A DNA stretch of 64,000 bases, taken from NCBI RefSeq assembly GCF_933775445.1, contig NC_065875.1, positions 17,607,555 through 17,671,554 on the forward strand. Direction: 5' to 3'. Positions 34,218-47,316 of the stretch are shown piece after piece (the first letter of the stretch is position 1; the number at the start of each line of letters is the position of its first letter). Source of the stretch: Argentina anserina (taxonomy: Eukaryota; Streptophyta; Magnoliopsida; Rosales; Rosaceae). The notes under the pieces are model-generated. The model was given only the letters and a program-made list of their open reading frames with translations. It was not told the origin of the DNA and did not search any database. The translations under genes and the position numbers were made by a program.

Positions 34218-36267
34218 GCCAGTAATATAAAAAGAATCAGGTGAAGTAAGCTGGACTAATTCTTTGGGCCATCATCTTTGCTTTTAGACCCAATTACCGA
34301 CCTTAGTTAGTAAACACCAAGTTCCTCAAGCTCTGGCCAATCTCGAATGTAGAGTTGTGGGCAGGCCCTTTCCATTCTATATCTTTGGTCTAATAAATGT
34401 TTTTGTTTCTTATAGATCGACCTTAGCTTCTGCGTTCATGCATTAGTATACGTAGGCAGAGTTAGATAGGCTTGTCATACTCGTATAGACCACAATCACT
34501 ACATTACATTTGGTGAATTAGGTGCTATATCACTATATCAGTGTCCTTTCGTTTGTTTTTATTGAGGAGAAATACTATATCAGTGTGTTGACAAATTGAA
34601 ATACTCAAATCAATGAAGTGTGTCTGCATGCACTAATAGTGGCAGATCTAAGAATTGAAGTTCGGGTGGGCTTGAATTTTTTATTAAACGAAAAAAAATC
34701 TCAACGATGTGAGAGACTTATGTTAATTGGGAAATAAATTACACTTGGGGCATTAGTTTTTGAAAACCATGTAGTAATTTTTTTTAATCGCTTTCGTTTC
34801 GACAATGAATCAGACATTTTATTAGAGATTACCTATAGATTAAGTAACAAAGCTAATATTAGACAAAATGTAGGCAAACACAGTAGCAATAATTATACCA
34901 ATACTAAAATAACAAACTACTAATAAGTACCAGACAACAATTTGATTAATTTAGAGAAAACTCATTTCCTAATTTGATAGAGCAAATTATGATCAAAAGT
35001 TATAAATAAGAACAATATGATGACAAGTTACCACATGTCATATGATATTTTACATTTTGTCCCTCTTTAACCCATCACATTTAAGAGAATTAAAATTCAT
35101 TCTCACTACAACATATCGCATCTACATGTGTACCTGCTACTGTCGACTGAGAAAGTAGCTGCTATTGTCGATTATAAAACTAACTGTTACTGTCTAATTA
35201 TGCAACTAGCTATTGTCGAGTATGAAACTAGCTACTACTACCGACTTGAAAGATACTACTATCGGATGAGAAGGTAGAAGGTACCTGCTACTGTTGACTA
35301 TGAATCTAGCTGCTATTGTCGATTGAGAAACTAACTGCTACTGTCGAATGAGAAACTAACTGCTACTATGGTTTTTAGTGAGCAAAATTTGAAATTTCAA
35401 AATTTCTCAAAACATATGCAATATAGTACTTACATTAAAACCCATGACATAAGGAACAACTTTATATATTGGCTCACCTTTAAATTGCCGGTGGTTGGCC
35501 GAAAAAGTTAAATTTGCTGAAAAAAAAACTATAAAATGAGGAGAGATAAATTTGTTAGATTTTATAGTGGCAATTGGTAATTTTCACGAAAATAATTGTA
35601 TTTTAGACATCTTTGTATTAATTACTTAATCAGTTTTTGTCAACTTATTTTTAGGTTTGGACTTATGTCTTAATTCTTATAAGAAATATGGAAAGTGAGT
35701 TTTTTGTAAATTCAAATATGGTCTGGTACTACCAAGTAATTTTCTAATACAAAAATCCAAATTAATTGTGATTGAACCTAAAAGGCTAAAATTAGGCTAC
35801 TATAAATCAATAAGAAGTATAAAATTTAGCAATAATCATCTAACAAAGCTTAGAGTTCATACCAGAAAAAACGTAAACCAAATTCCCAATTTAGTATTTG
35901 AATGCCGACAACCCAAAAACCAATACACCATTTTTTGATTTGTCTCACTCCATGCCTACCTTTGTCCAAGGACTCTTGGTAAAACCCAACAAGATTAGAA
36001 ACAAATTAGAACAAAATTAGATCAAATAAGAAAACTCAATTAATAGTTCTCCCCAAATTGAAAATAGTCTATTAATTATACTTATAATCTGTTTACTAGA
36101 GAAATAAGAAGAAGATGAATGAGTCACAGAAGTAGAATTGAATCAATTGATGATGCTGAGAGACTGAGAGTGATTTTGAATTTCATGGAGAAGGCACAGT
36201 AGTTGATAGAGAGAGTGAGAGACTGAGAGTATTACATCAAGAAGGTTTTGATAGAGAGACTGAAACA
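34218..36267. other. Intergenic repeat debris
   Basis: A terminus-like sequence GTGGCAGATCTAAGAATTG at about 34641 resembles the left end at 36272. A degenerate minisatellite is at 35132-35372. No gene is seen. Confidence 0.5.
35132..35372. repeat. Degenerate minisatellite (about 25-35 bp unit)
   Basis: Repeated units of the type GCTACTGTCGA(N)TGAGAAACTAAC occur about eight times with drifting spacing (GCTACTGTCGACTGAG, GCTATTGTCGATTATA, GCTACTGTCGAATGAG and so on). It is non-coding. Confidence 0.82.
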
Positions 36268-37300
36268 CTGGCGGATCCAGGATTCAAAAGCCGTCTAGGC
36301 TAATTTATATACCACACCAATTTTTTTTTTTTTTTTAAGTTTAGAACTCAATGGATGGATGATTCTCACGCTTATGTAATTTTCAATCAAAATACACACC
36401 GAGAAGACGTAAAACGAAACCTCGTGAATTGAAAACTACAAACATCACAACATTTCAAGTATGCAATAACAAGCTAACTAAACGTACCCTACGAGGCTCC
36501 CTCAATTTTCAAACTCTTCAATTATGGAATCATTATCAATGATATCGGCAAATTTGTTCAATATAGAGAATCATTAAATTATCAAGAAAAAAATTCCATT
36601 CAGTGGGCAACTATGGAACCAAGTAATTGTATTGAATCATCATAATACACTCACATAAAAAGAAAGCATCAAGCAATCCATATCTTCATATTATCTGAAA
36701 CTATTGAGACCTATGCCAGATCTATTAGTTTGATCATAACATACAAGGAAGATGAAAAAAAAATATCTATTAAAACCATATACAACAAACACAATCTTGA
36801 CGACAAGAGAGAAAACCAAACAACAAGACTGACAAACATTCCAAAAATCTTTGAAACAAAGCATTAAAACCTGAAATAAGCTTCACCAAAACAAGCAAGT
36901 GAAGCCACACGTACTAAACTAATCCTGTAGCCTTAAATCAAGCAACACTTTGACATATTTTTAACAATAAACTGTATGGAACACTCAAAAATTTAATTAA
37001 AGAATTGGGAATAGTGGAATTGAGGCAGAGAGGACTATGAAGGAATAGCTGTGCGCGAGGTGCAATAGATAGTTGGCATCTTGTGGCTTCAAACGATACT
37101 CATAGATTTTTTTTGTGGACACCATATAATCACATATATATATATATCTGATGGTTTTGTACCTAAAATCTCGTATGGGCTCAAGCCCATATAGCCTTCC
37201 ACTTCTCTCTGCCCCTGGACTGAAAGTATTACAAAGAAAAAAAGTATACACCTAGTTTTTTCTCCCTAAAATTCTCGATTGGGCCCTTGGATCCGCGCCT
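36268..37300. repeat. Possible transposon with CACTGGCGGATCCAGG end
   Basis: The left edge CACTGGCGGATCCAGG (about 36270) and right edge CCTTGGATCCGCGCCTG (about 37285-37301) are roughly inverted copies around a 1-kb interior, and related edges occur elsewhere in the window. No transposase is visible. The boundaries and class are tentative. Confidence 0.35.
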
Positions 37301-39128
37301 GATCTACTAATGACATGTTATATCGTACGTACGTTCATGACATTCTTGCTGATGAAACTTAGACTACCATGGATTAATTCTAGCCTTCTAGGCATGGTTT
37401 TAGATCCATCATGTGAATGATGCATGTCACCTCTCATTACTTTGGTAGTTGCAAGTCATATTCACCCCACGAAACCAAATCATATAAATGTAGCAAGCAT
37501 TTGATTTCACCTTTTAGGTTGTTGCTACCATGTCATTTTCTGTTTCATCAAAATATTTAAACATATAAATCATCAAAGTCAGAGAGTAATAAAACCTCAA
37601 TCCCCCCATAAATAATTACAGAACCAAAAAAACTGGTGTGAGGGTAGGATCCATTAACAGTACATTCCTAACTTCCTCTGTTGATTTTTGACATTGCTGC
37701 TATAGTAATCAAAATTTGATCAATGATGTAGGAGCCATCAGACCAGTTGCCGATTTGGACGAATCAAGTTCATAAATGTGGCATGTGATCTTCACAGCGT
37801 TTGTGGTAGTCGTATTTTCTGGTATTTACGACCAAACATACCGAAGATGTTTACGTTCTGATACTTCTTTTTCTCCCAATTAAGATCACATGTATACTTA
37901 TATTGTCTGATGCAGAGAAAATTCCAGTACTTAATTAGTGGTTGGATCTGTAAGTCCGGTAGTCCACCGCCAGCTTTACCGTTCAGTTATTTCTATACAC
38001 ATGTTTCAGACCGACCCCTAAACTCACAAGATCTGCATCGATATGATGATATATACCGGCATAAGAAAAGAAAATCAGTAGTTTTGAGTAGGAAATGTCA
38101 AGTATATGAAGGACACAAGGAGGAATCCTAAATTACACGACTAAAAGTTTGTTTGACTTAACTTGTTTTGCCATTACATCTTCCGCCAATATTAGCTCTA
38201 CTCTACTAATTTGCAAATGAGCATGTTAATTGGCAAATAGATTTCGGTACAAGATCACATGGCCATGGCATGCAAATACATGAGGCCATGTAGACGATGT
38301 AGATTGTTAACATTTTTGTGATTTAAAATTTTTAATATAGATGGACGGTGAGCCTAACATATGAATGATTAAGATTCAACCGTATATTTGTAAGTGGGGC
38401 TTAATTGAATTTTTTTATTATTTGGTTTGAATAATATGAGTTTATTGATCAGTTTGAATATTATATCTCATATTTATTACGTCTAATAAGTTAAGTGGGC
38501 TACACGGAAAGGAGGTTGGAGATAAGAACGATATTAGTGAGGACATTATCAGAGACTGAGAGCTGTCCTCCAACTCTCCAAGATATAGTCATATAATTAT
38601 GGTGCAACAGTATGGTGATTATTGAGCAATTTACTCAACATGCACATAGAAAGATCAGTTACAATTTGCAAACTGTAAATATAGAACTCTGAAATTTTTG
38701 TTCGTTGTTACATGAGAAACAAAAAGGAATAAGCTATTGAAGACTTGAAGTACATTGAAGGAATAGACTAGTAAAATGAGGCAATTACAATACTTATTTT
38801 TCATGGCAAGCACAATATATAATAATTGATCAATCATATTATCCATCATCCATTCATGTATAGCACGTCCTCGTTCCTATATACAGCGCCCAGCTTTTCT
38901 CCAATTCATTTAACCTAAATCTCACAGCTGGTTTTGTTTAGTGATCGATGAGGCATTAGTAGTTAGCTGAAGCCGTCGGACGTACGTAATATTGCATTGA
39001 ATCAATATACGCAAATCGACTACCCCTCCCAGTAGTACCAGCCAGTACTAAAGGCAAAGAGTGGAGAGTGTTCAATTATATATATCTGCTTTGGTTGTTC
39101 TCACCAACTCAGACCAAGCAGAAATAGA
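37301..39128. other. Intergenic region upstream of the peroxidase gene
   Basis: No supportable gene. Small ORFs at 37910-38131 and 38655-38849 (minus) lack any family features. The final 200 bases are the peroxidase promoter and leader. Confidence 0.5.
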
Positions 39129-40359
39129 ATGGATCCCAAAGCTGTACTGGCATCTTTATCCCTGCTGCTATTTATCAGCCTTGGGGCACGAGGAGGAGGG
39201 CTTTCTTATAATTTCTATGAGGCCTCATGCCCACAAGCTGAGGGCATTGTTAGAGCTGCCCTCGGTCCTACTTTTCTCTCTGATCCGACTACTCCAGCAG
39301 CTTTGTTGAGGCTCATGTTCCATGATTGCCAAGTTCAGGTCTCATTGTTATCGATTACTTGAGCTACAAGCTTAATTACCAAGTCCACGTTTTGTTGTTT
39401 TTAATTTTAAGAACACAATGCTTGATACTGACATCTTCCTTACTTAATGTACGTACAGGGCTGCGATGCTTCGATCCTTGTGGATTCCGGTGAGGGATAC
39501 GCGTCTTCCGAGATGTCTTCAGGGAGAAACTTTGGTGTGAGAAAGAGGGAAACCATCGGAATTCTTAAAACAATGATTGAAGCAGAATGTCCTCAGCAGG
39601 TTTCTTGTGCTGACATTCTTGTATTAGCAGCACGGGAGGCGGTGGCTTTGTCAGGAGGGCCAGAAATCAAGGTTCCTCTGGGAAGAAGAGACTCCATTAC
39701 CGCTCCAAGCTCTAAGCTTGCAGATTCTTCGCTTCCTGCAGCGAATATTGGTGTTGATGGCACTCTTCAGTTATTCTCAAAATTTGGGATGACAATCGAA
39801 GAATCAGTCGCCATTTTGGGTACTCAATTGTCTGAATGAACTTGAATGCACAAACTTAGACGCTATTATCTGTTCCTTCTGTAAATATCAAACCAGAATA
39901 AGTCACCCCTAATTTGCATATATGTCACAAATTAACGGGACTGTATTATTTTCAGGCGCGCACACATTAGGAATAACACACTGTTCGAATGTCCTGAGCC
40001 GTTTACAAGAACCAGAAAAAGCGCAAATAAAAGGCGCGATCACACCTGGGTTTGAAGCATTTTTAAGGCTGAACTGTCCTCAAGGGTCCATAGCATCAAA
40101 ATCAACCTTTGTTCTAAATGATCCCACTGCAACTACATTCGATAATCACTACTACAAGAATGCATTCGGAGGCCACGGGGTTCTTCAAGTTGATGCTGAA
40201 ATGGTGATGGACCCGCGCACAGCTCCAGCGGTCCAGAAATTTGCAGATAACGAAGATTATTTCTTTGAAGCATTTTCTTCTGCCTTTGTCAAGCTCTCTA
40301 GCTCTCGCGTTCTGATTGGGGACCAAGGTGTTGTTAGAAAGACTTGCAATACCATATAG
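39129..40359 (+). CDS. Class III secretory peroxidase (324 aa, PER29-like)
   Basis: Three exons, 39129-39338, 39459-39819 and 39956-40359 (TAG), total 975 nt. A signal peptide covers residues 1 to about 22 (ASLSLLLFISLGARG), then the mature start LSYNFYEASCP. The distal haem motif RLMFHDC gives Arg61 and His65; GCDAS follows the first intron. VSCADILVLAAREAVAL, GGPEIKVPLGRRDS and the proximal haem ligand GAHTLG (His193) are present, with later cysteines in place. Family members are haem glycoproteins of the apoplast or vacuole that use peroxide to oxidise phenolics or generate radicals in the wall. IRKRE-type and MTIEESVA segments recall Arabidopsis PER29. Two introns rather than the common three suggests loss of one. 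The frame is intact and probably functional. Confidence 0.95.
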
Positions 40360-41057
40360 AATGTATATATAATAGTTTCTCTACTTAGTATATAGTTAGA
40401 ACAGTAATGGTTCCAATCCAAATCACCTCTGCATGCACGCATTTTAATTTGCTTTCAACTCGTGCTTCTACTATATATCAGGCGGTGGGACTGCATTGAA
40501 ACTTCAAAAATGTTTTACGGTTCATTGTAGAGTTCAAGTCCAGTTTTATTAGTATGTGGCTCGAAAAACAACTAAAATTGGAAAATCATACAGAAAAGTG
40601 TAGAAATTTATAACTGTTCGAGGAAGTATGAAATCGAGAATAATGATAACAACGTGATCAAACATAACATATCTCTTTATTGATTGATAGTGAGACTTAT
40701 ATAGACATTATATACGAAGTATCCGAAAAATCATGGACTAATATATATTACATTAAAACATAATCTACTCTAATAATAAAATATACTTAGGTTAAGACAC
40801 ATATAAGTATAATATCACGGAACACTAACGGCATTTAATATCGTTTTTTATTTTTGCTAATGAGAGTTTGGCGAGGATGGCGAAGATGGTAAGGTAAACC
40901 GGACAGATCAGATTACTGCCATTGAGAATCACTCGATCAACATCAAAAATTCACAATGCTAAATTTATTTAATTAACTAAAGCCAAAAGAAATTAAAAAA
41001 TATGCAGAAAATTTAGTCACTCTCACCACTTGATCAAGAACAACGGTATCTTCTAGA
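40360..41057. other. Peroxidase 3' flank
   Basis: Likely 3' UTR, then AT-rich sequence up to the LINE insertion site. A TATTAATATA-rich patch near 40740 and no coding feature. Confidence 0.5.
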
Positions 41058-41201
41058 GTCCAGCTTGTTTTTTTTTTTTTGTAAATTCAAATTTATTAGG
41101 AAAAGGAAACAAACATACACACACAGCTTAAGCTAGGCCAACAAACAAACCAATCCAAACAAAGAAAACACACAACCAACGAGAAAAACCCAACAAAGAA
41201 A

Positions 41202-42629
41202 CTAAGGAGAGCTAATGATTCTCCATTCTAGAACAAGGGCTTGATTAGAAGTAAGCTGCTTGATATTCAGGGATAAAAGTCTGCTTGTAACACTATTGAT
41301 AATAGCATTAAGAGTAACCATTGGAGGCTTGAATTCATTTTTGAAAATTTTGTTATTTCTCTCTCTCTCCAAATAGCATAAACAACTGATCACAGTAGAC
41401 AAGGATTTACCACTCCAATGGTTAGAAGCCCAGGAGATAAAATCAAGCCAAGGAGGAAAAAGCCAGCTCTCACCACATTTGTTCATAATTAAGACTAGTC
41501 CATATACCACGATTATAAGGGCTTTCAAAGAATAAGTAATTATGCGATTCCAAATCAGACCTACAAAGAATGCACTGAAGAACAATATTAGGTCTATAAA
41601 CTTGAATTTTATCCTTCGTAGACAATCAACCTCTAAATGAGAAGCCCAGTAGTTTTGGGTACTAAGTAAAACTACTTTAATAAGTTGAACTCTACCAGCG
41701 AAAGAAAGCGACTTATTCTCCCAAGCCTTAATACGAGATTCAATTCTTTCAAGAATAGGCAAACAATCAACAACTTTCAGATTCGTAGTAATAATTGGAA
41801 TTCCCAAGTACCGGGTAAGAGTGACCCCTAAAGGAAAATTGAAGATTTGAATAAGCTCTCCCTTAGTCTCCTCATCAACACTTGACAGAAATATGCTACT
41901 CTTAGAAGCATTAGCTTGAAGACCAAAAATTGCTTGAAAGGTATCCATAGAACTTTTTAGGATGCTAGCAGAGTGGGCATCTCCATGACACAGAAGAATA
42001 AGATCATCAGCAAAGCATAAATTGGAGAAGAATAATTTATCACATTTCCAGTGGAACCTAAAGAGGGGGCTTTGTTGAACTCTTTGATTGACCAATCTAG
42101 TTAGATCCTGCATGGCAATAACAAAAAGAAAGGACATGGGGTCACCCTGACGAAGCCCTCTACTGCTTGAGGAGAAACCACTTAACTAACCATTAATAGA
42201 GATAGAGAACTTGGCAGAGGAAATACAAGCCGATATCCACATGACAACTTTAGGAGGAAAGTTGAAAGCAAGCGAGGTATTCATAAGAAATTTCCAGTTC
42301 AAAGAATCATAAGCTTTCAATAAATCCACTTTAAGAGCACATCTCAGAGAACCAGAATCAAGATGATAGTTCTTGAACAACTCTTGAATAACCAAAATAT
42401 TGTCACCAATTTTACGTCCGGCAATAAAGGCTGATTGATTGATGGTAACAATGTGAGGAAGAAACACCTTAATGCGATTGGCAGTAAGCTTAGTAGTTAT
42501 CTTATAGAAAAAATTGCAGCAAGAGATAGGCCTGAAATCTGCAAAAGAAGAAGGATTAGTAATCTTGGGAACTAAGGAAAAGATGGTAGAATTAAACTCC
42601 TTGAGCAACTTCTCTATAAAGAAAAATTT
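41202..42629 (-). pseudogene. LINE reverse transcriptase and zf-RVT segment
   Basis: From right to left: LLKEFNSTIFSLVPKI, FADFRPISCCNFFYKI, KVDLLKAYDSLNW, then after a stop at about 42186, RGLRQGDPMSFLF and the catalytic CFADDLILLC box, followed by SFAGRVQLIKVVL. Farther on, a shifted frame shows QCILCRSDLESHNYLFFE, the zinc-finger motif that follows RT in plant LINEs. This is the 3' half of ORF2. The aspartates of FADD are intact, but the stop at about 42186 and the frameshift prevent expression. Its 5' continuation is at 48485 after the inserted block. Confidence 0.92.
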
Positions 42630-42796
42630 TGTGAGGCCCGAAAAATATTAACGAGCTAAATTGAGATTATTTGATGATTATTTTACGATCTCAGTAATTA
42701 TTACAGTCAATACTCGATAGTATTTTTCGAAATTTTCTATCAAGTGAATTTGCTTATTGAAGAGCGTGGTATTAAAGTACATGTTACAATGAGTAT

Positions 42797-44880
42797 TGTA
42801 ACAACCCTATTTTTTGGAACGATATTTGGTTTGATTTAAATTCTATAAAGTTGTGAAATTGGTTGTTTGCGATATTACGAAATATGAACGGAAACGTTCT
42901 CGTAAAGTTTAATTAGAAAAACGTTACGTTTCCGCGACGTGAATGTCGACTTTACTTCGTCGCTCGTTTGTGAAAACTTCCTTCATGGAAGTTGTAGAGC
43001 TCGTCGATACGAGTTTGAGGACATGTCACGCGTTCAAAACGGACGTCGGACGTGAAAGTTATTAACGACGGAAGTTAGTTTCCGATTTAGAAAAGAGTAT
43101 AAAAGGAAACATTTCTCAAGTAGGGTTTCTATTTTCGGAAACCCACTTCTTCCCTCGCCCCCCGCGCCTCCCTCTTTCCCTCTTTCTCCCCCGAGCCTCT
43201 CTCCCTCCGAAAGACCCTCCACCGGCGATCTCGCCGTTCAGCCCTTCGTAGCTTGCACCGCCTCGCTCTACGGCTTCGCGAGGCCCTCCTCACCAAACCC
43301 CAAGCTCGACGCACCTCCCCTCGCCGCCGGGAAACTTGCGTGACGATCCGAAGCTCGTGCGTTCCTCCGTTGTGCTCCTCCACCAACTCGGTGCTCAAGG
43401 CGAGCTCACCTCCGCCTCCTCTCACCTTTGGAGCCCCCCACGACGAGGGTTGAGCCTCGATTCACCGCACACGCTCGCCACTGCTCGAATCGACGTCGCC
43501 GGCCTCTCAAACATCACCGACGACGAATCGAAGCCTCCACCGTTCGATCTAGGTATGAATTGATGAAATTGAATGTTTATGTGTGATTGTGTGGTGTTTT
43601 TGGATCGATTGGGAGAAATTTGGAGGAGAATCGATGGTGTAGGTGGAGTGTTGAACACCGTCGCCTTAGGCGGCGCGTGTGAGTGCATGAGGTGGTCTAG
43701 AGGCGGCCTTGGGCCGTGCAGGGGTAGAGGAGAGGGAGAGAAATGGGGCGGCGGTGGCGTGCTACGCGCCGAGCCTAAAGCTCGGCGCGTGGGCCCCACG
43801 CACTGCCACAGTGAGTGGCGCGTGAGCGTCACGCGCGGTCGCCGGCGAGTAGTGCGTGTACTCCACGCGCCGCCACGTGCGACGGCGCGTGAACAGTGAT
43901 TTCAAACAGTAAATTGTAAAAATTTATTTTTACGACGGTGAATGTAAAAAGGTGATTTACGTACGGTAAATGTAAATTTATTTTACATACGGTAAATGTA
44001 AATGTAAATTACTTTCAGTAAATATAAAAAGTAATTTCAGAAGGGTAATTCAGTAATTATTATTTACTGAGACAGTATTTACATTTGAATAGTATTCATA
44101 CGTACAGAAATACGTAAACAGTATGTACATGTACATGAATACGTAATTTATGTGTATTTATATAGGAATACGTGAATAGTAAATACATGAATAGTAAATT
44201 CGTAAAACAAGAAATTGCTGAACAATAACATATTATTACTTTTTTGGCATTTAAAGGTTTATGTAACGATTCTAAATTCTTTTCTTATCTGTTCAAAGTG
44301 ATCGATAAATCAAGGAAAAGAATTACTTTCGGAAATTGTGGAATTACGCACGAGATTATAAGGTGAGTAAAATTTCACATATTTACGAATCTACCCTTCC
44401 GGAGATTCAAGATTATGCAAAAGTTAAAAAAATGAAATATGACATGTATTTGATATAGTGGAATATATATATTCGTATTAATGGTAAATACGTACATATA
44501 TATAGTTTGCTATATTATTTACTGTCATGATTCTGTTGTAAATATATTCATTTTGATGATGAGATTATATATTGAGCATGTCGATTTAATGGTACAATAT
44601 GAGGCGATGATTATTGTATGTGGTTTTAACATGGAGTTGTTAAAACGTTTTGTCTTCGGACGTGATTGATGTCTTCGGATGAGTTTTTGTCTTCAGACGT
44701 GTTTGATGTCTTCGGACGAGTTTTGTCTTCGGACCAGTTTGGCATGTCGGAACCTAGCCTTTAACCGGGCGAAAGTTACGTTATATTTAGAACTCTAGTC
44801 TGTCTGCCGGGATACTGCATATGAGGTAACAGATGAGTTATCGGCTTATTTACTATTTAGAAAAATAGACCGAGTCGTTC
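42797..44880 (+). repeat. Gypsy-type LTR copy A, right end missing
   Basis: It begins TGTAACAACCC, the inverted counterpart of the TTACA end of copy B (51816) and the TGTCACGACCCC start of copy C (63105). A C-rich leader (43130-43550) ends in a donor-like GATCTAGGTATG. It shares with copy B the palindromic block CACGCGCCGCCACGTGCG, the GGTAAATGTAAAT repeats and GTCGGAACCTAGCC. TGTCTTCGGACG-type units repeat at 44650-44740. Sequence homology is lost after about 44880, so the 3' end is missing. No internal coding region, so it is a solo or broken LTR. Confidence 0.7.
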
Positions 44881-46371
44881 GACCCAGCCTTTGTCAATCC
44901 GAGCACTGCGCGCGACGCCGCATCATTCCGCCGCCGTCAGAGCAGCTCCGGCCAGCGCACCAGCCCCGTCATGATCGCCACCTCATCGCCGTCCTCCCTG
45001 CGGCTATAGTTATTCCTATCTGCAACGGAGGAGAGAGAATCGAGGGAGAGAAAGGCCGACTGTTCCAAATTCCCTTCCGACGAGTTGCAGCGTTTGCCGG
45101 CGTCTCCGGCCACCGATTGGACTACCTTTGGTATCAATCTTCGTCTCCTCTTCATGATCTACAAGTCTATGTAATAGGTTTTTGGATTTGATTGAGTTTT
45201 GAAAATTTCCAATTATTGGGTTCATGCTGTTCTTCGTCGTTTTATGAGGATGGAGTCGATTCCGACATTTCTGGGTTTGGAGGAGGCTTGGGATTCAACT
45301 TGGTGAAGCTTCAAGTTGATTAGGAAGATTTCTAGATTGAGTTTATTATCAACTTTGATTTGGTGAATTCTGCTGCATTGCTTGTGAGAAAGCTTGTGCT
45401 AGTTTGGATTAAAAGGTGAGTTGCAGCTTTGAATTCAAAATATGGTTCGATTATAGTACTGCTGTAGTTTGTTTTGGTGATGGAGTTCCTTGGTGCTTCA
45501 GAATCTTGAAGTCGATTTGAAGGAATTGAACAGGGGGCTGCCAGCTTAGAAGAATCATTCTTGGTGAGGCTAAATTGCAGAAAGGAGCAATTCTGCCTCC
45601 AAGGTAAATTGCAGCCTTGAATTCAAGTGATGTGATTGTAGGGTTGCAGTGATTTTCTATTTTTGTAGTGGATTCGGAAGTTGAGAATATGTGAAGATAA
45701 AATTGGTGGAGATAACTTATATTCTGTGAATTGGTTCAATTCTTAATCAAACTATGTAAAAGGAGTTCTCTTGGTTATAATCGTGGAATTGAAGTTGCAA
45801 GGAGAGCCCTACTGGACTATCGTGTATTCTTGTCTGTGTATGTCTGATCATTGATAATAGTCAAAGCTAGTTTTGGTAGCTTTGGAAACTAAGCGTAAAT
45901 TGAACTGCAGTTTTGAGATTATGATCACAAAGGGAGTTATGGGTTTATTTGTATATATGGAGAGTTGGTATCATTACTGAGAATGGGACTTAATTATACA
46001 AGCTTGCTGTTTATTATGTGAATGGGTAGAGTTAACTTGATGGAAAATAAATGGATGCAAGCTTTGTACAAAGAAGTTAAAGAATTGATATTTTCTTGAT
46101 TTAAAAGAATTGGTGGGTGCCCTTAGTAGTTTTGGGCACACCCTGTGTAATAAAAATGGCTGCTTGGTATTGATCAAATTTCCTTTGATTAAAGGATGGA
46201 TATATGATTTAGTGTACTATTGTGTAAAAAAAAATGTGAGCAAGAATTATGGCTTGGGATCAAGTAAGATTCTTGTATGAAACCATGATTAGGGTTTAAG
46301 CACTTGAGTGGGTTCTTGCATACCTTGTTTGCTTATTTACCTTTAGGATGAAATGGTATAAATGAAAATGG
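44881..46371. other. Non-coding interior of the 42630-48484 insertion
   Basis: It starts with a GC-rich leader-like stretch (44900-45130), then T/G-rich sequence. Short ORFs here have no domains. It is probably LTR or leader sequence of the outer element, continuing after the hAT insertion at 47317. Confidence 0.45.
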
Positions 46372-47316
46372 GTGTCTATCTAAGTAGCACGGATATGGAC
46401 ACGAGTGTCCGTATTGGACACGTCAAATGAAAAACAATTTGGACACGCACACGTGATGGACATGTTAATTAAATATTAATTTTAATATTTATATATATTT
46501 AATAATTAAAAAAAGGAATTGTGTTACACTTATCAATATGTAGTAGACTAGTAGGTATATACAAGGAACCATTGCATATAATATTCTATTTATGTAAGAA
46601 TGAAGCATATAAGTTGTAGTCAAACTTCAAAAATATTTTTACTAAAGTGAAAATTCATGGTAATTAATTGGTCAAACTTGAATCTCATGTCTTTGGTATA
46701 ATTCCTCACTTGATGTTCACTTGCACGGTTGCACCCAATTATCTCCTCCTCCAAAACAAGAATTCCCAGATCGACGTTCTTATCTAACAAACCCCTTTTC
46801 GGCCTCATTATCCAGATCCCAAATCAACCTTACAGCCAAGATCACAGATAAACCTCACTGCCCGTTTCTTCATTCTTCAACACCGAATAAACCCTAAATC
46901 TAGAAATCGAGATATGATTTAAGTAAGGTAGAAATTAGAAAGAGAAATAGAAAGAGAAAGAGGAGAGAGACTTCACCTTGCTGACGAGATCGTCGTTGGC
47001 GGTAGTGACGACCTGGAGAAAAAGGCTCGGGGACGACGGCGGTACGGTCGAAGTTGGAGATCGGAGGTCAAAGGTCGAACTTGTCGGGGTTATGATGTAG
47101 GTTGCATAACGATTCTGATAGAGAAGACGCAAGGATAAACCATTGTGTCCCCTTTAATGGCGAGTCCTATGCGGATACGCCCGTGTCCAAAATTCAATTC
47201 GTGTATCCAAGGCGGGTCCGAAATTCAATTTGCGTGTCGGCCCGTATTTGATCATGTCATTGTCGGACACGCGATACGTGACCAAGGTAGCGTGTCCGTG
47301 CTACTTAGGTGTCTAT
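46372..47316. mobile_element. Non-autonomous hAT element with 8-bp target duplication
   Basis: The body is 46380-47308 (929 bp), with perfect 14-bp inverted ends CTAAGTAGCACGGA / TCCGTGCTACTTAG, flanked by GTGTCTAT at 46372-46379 and 47309-47316. Subterminal GGACACG/CGTGTCC repeats lie at both ends. The duplication length puts it in hAT. The interior has a minus-strand frame, 47132-46935, with QVVTTANDDLVSKV, which may be a captured host exon, but I do not recognise the gene; no transposase is present. Its different TIR makes it a different family from the hAT at 1592. Confidence 0.92.

Noticed and set aside
35132..35372. CRISPR-like array
   Set aside because: Plant nuclear DNA; units are degenerate with irregular spacing and no conserved direct repeat.
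43034..43899. Arg/Pro-rich ORFs on both strands
   Set aside because: GC-rich leader of the Gypsy-type LTR; composition artefacts without domains.
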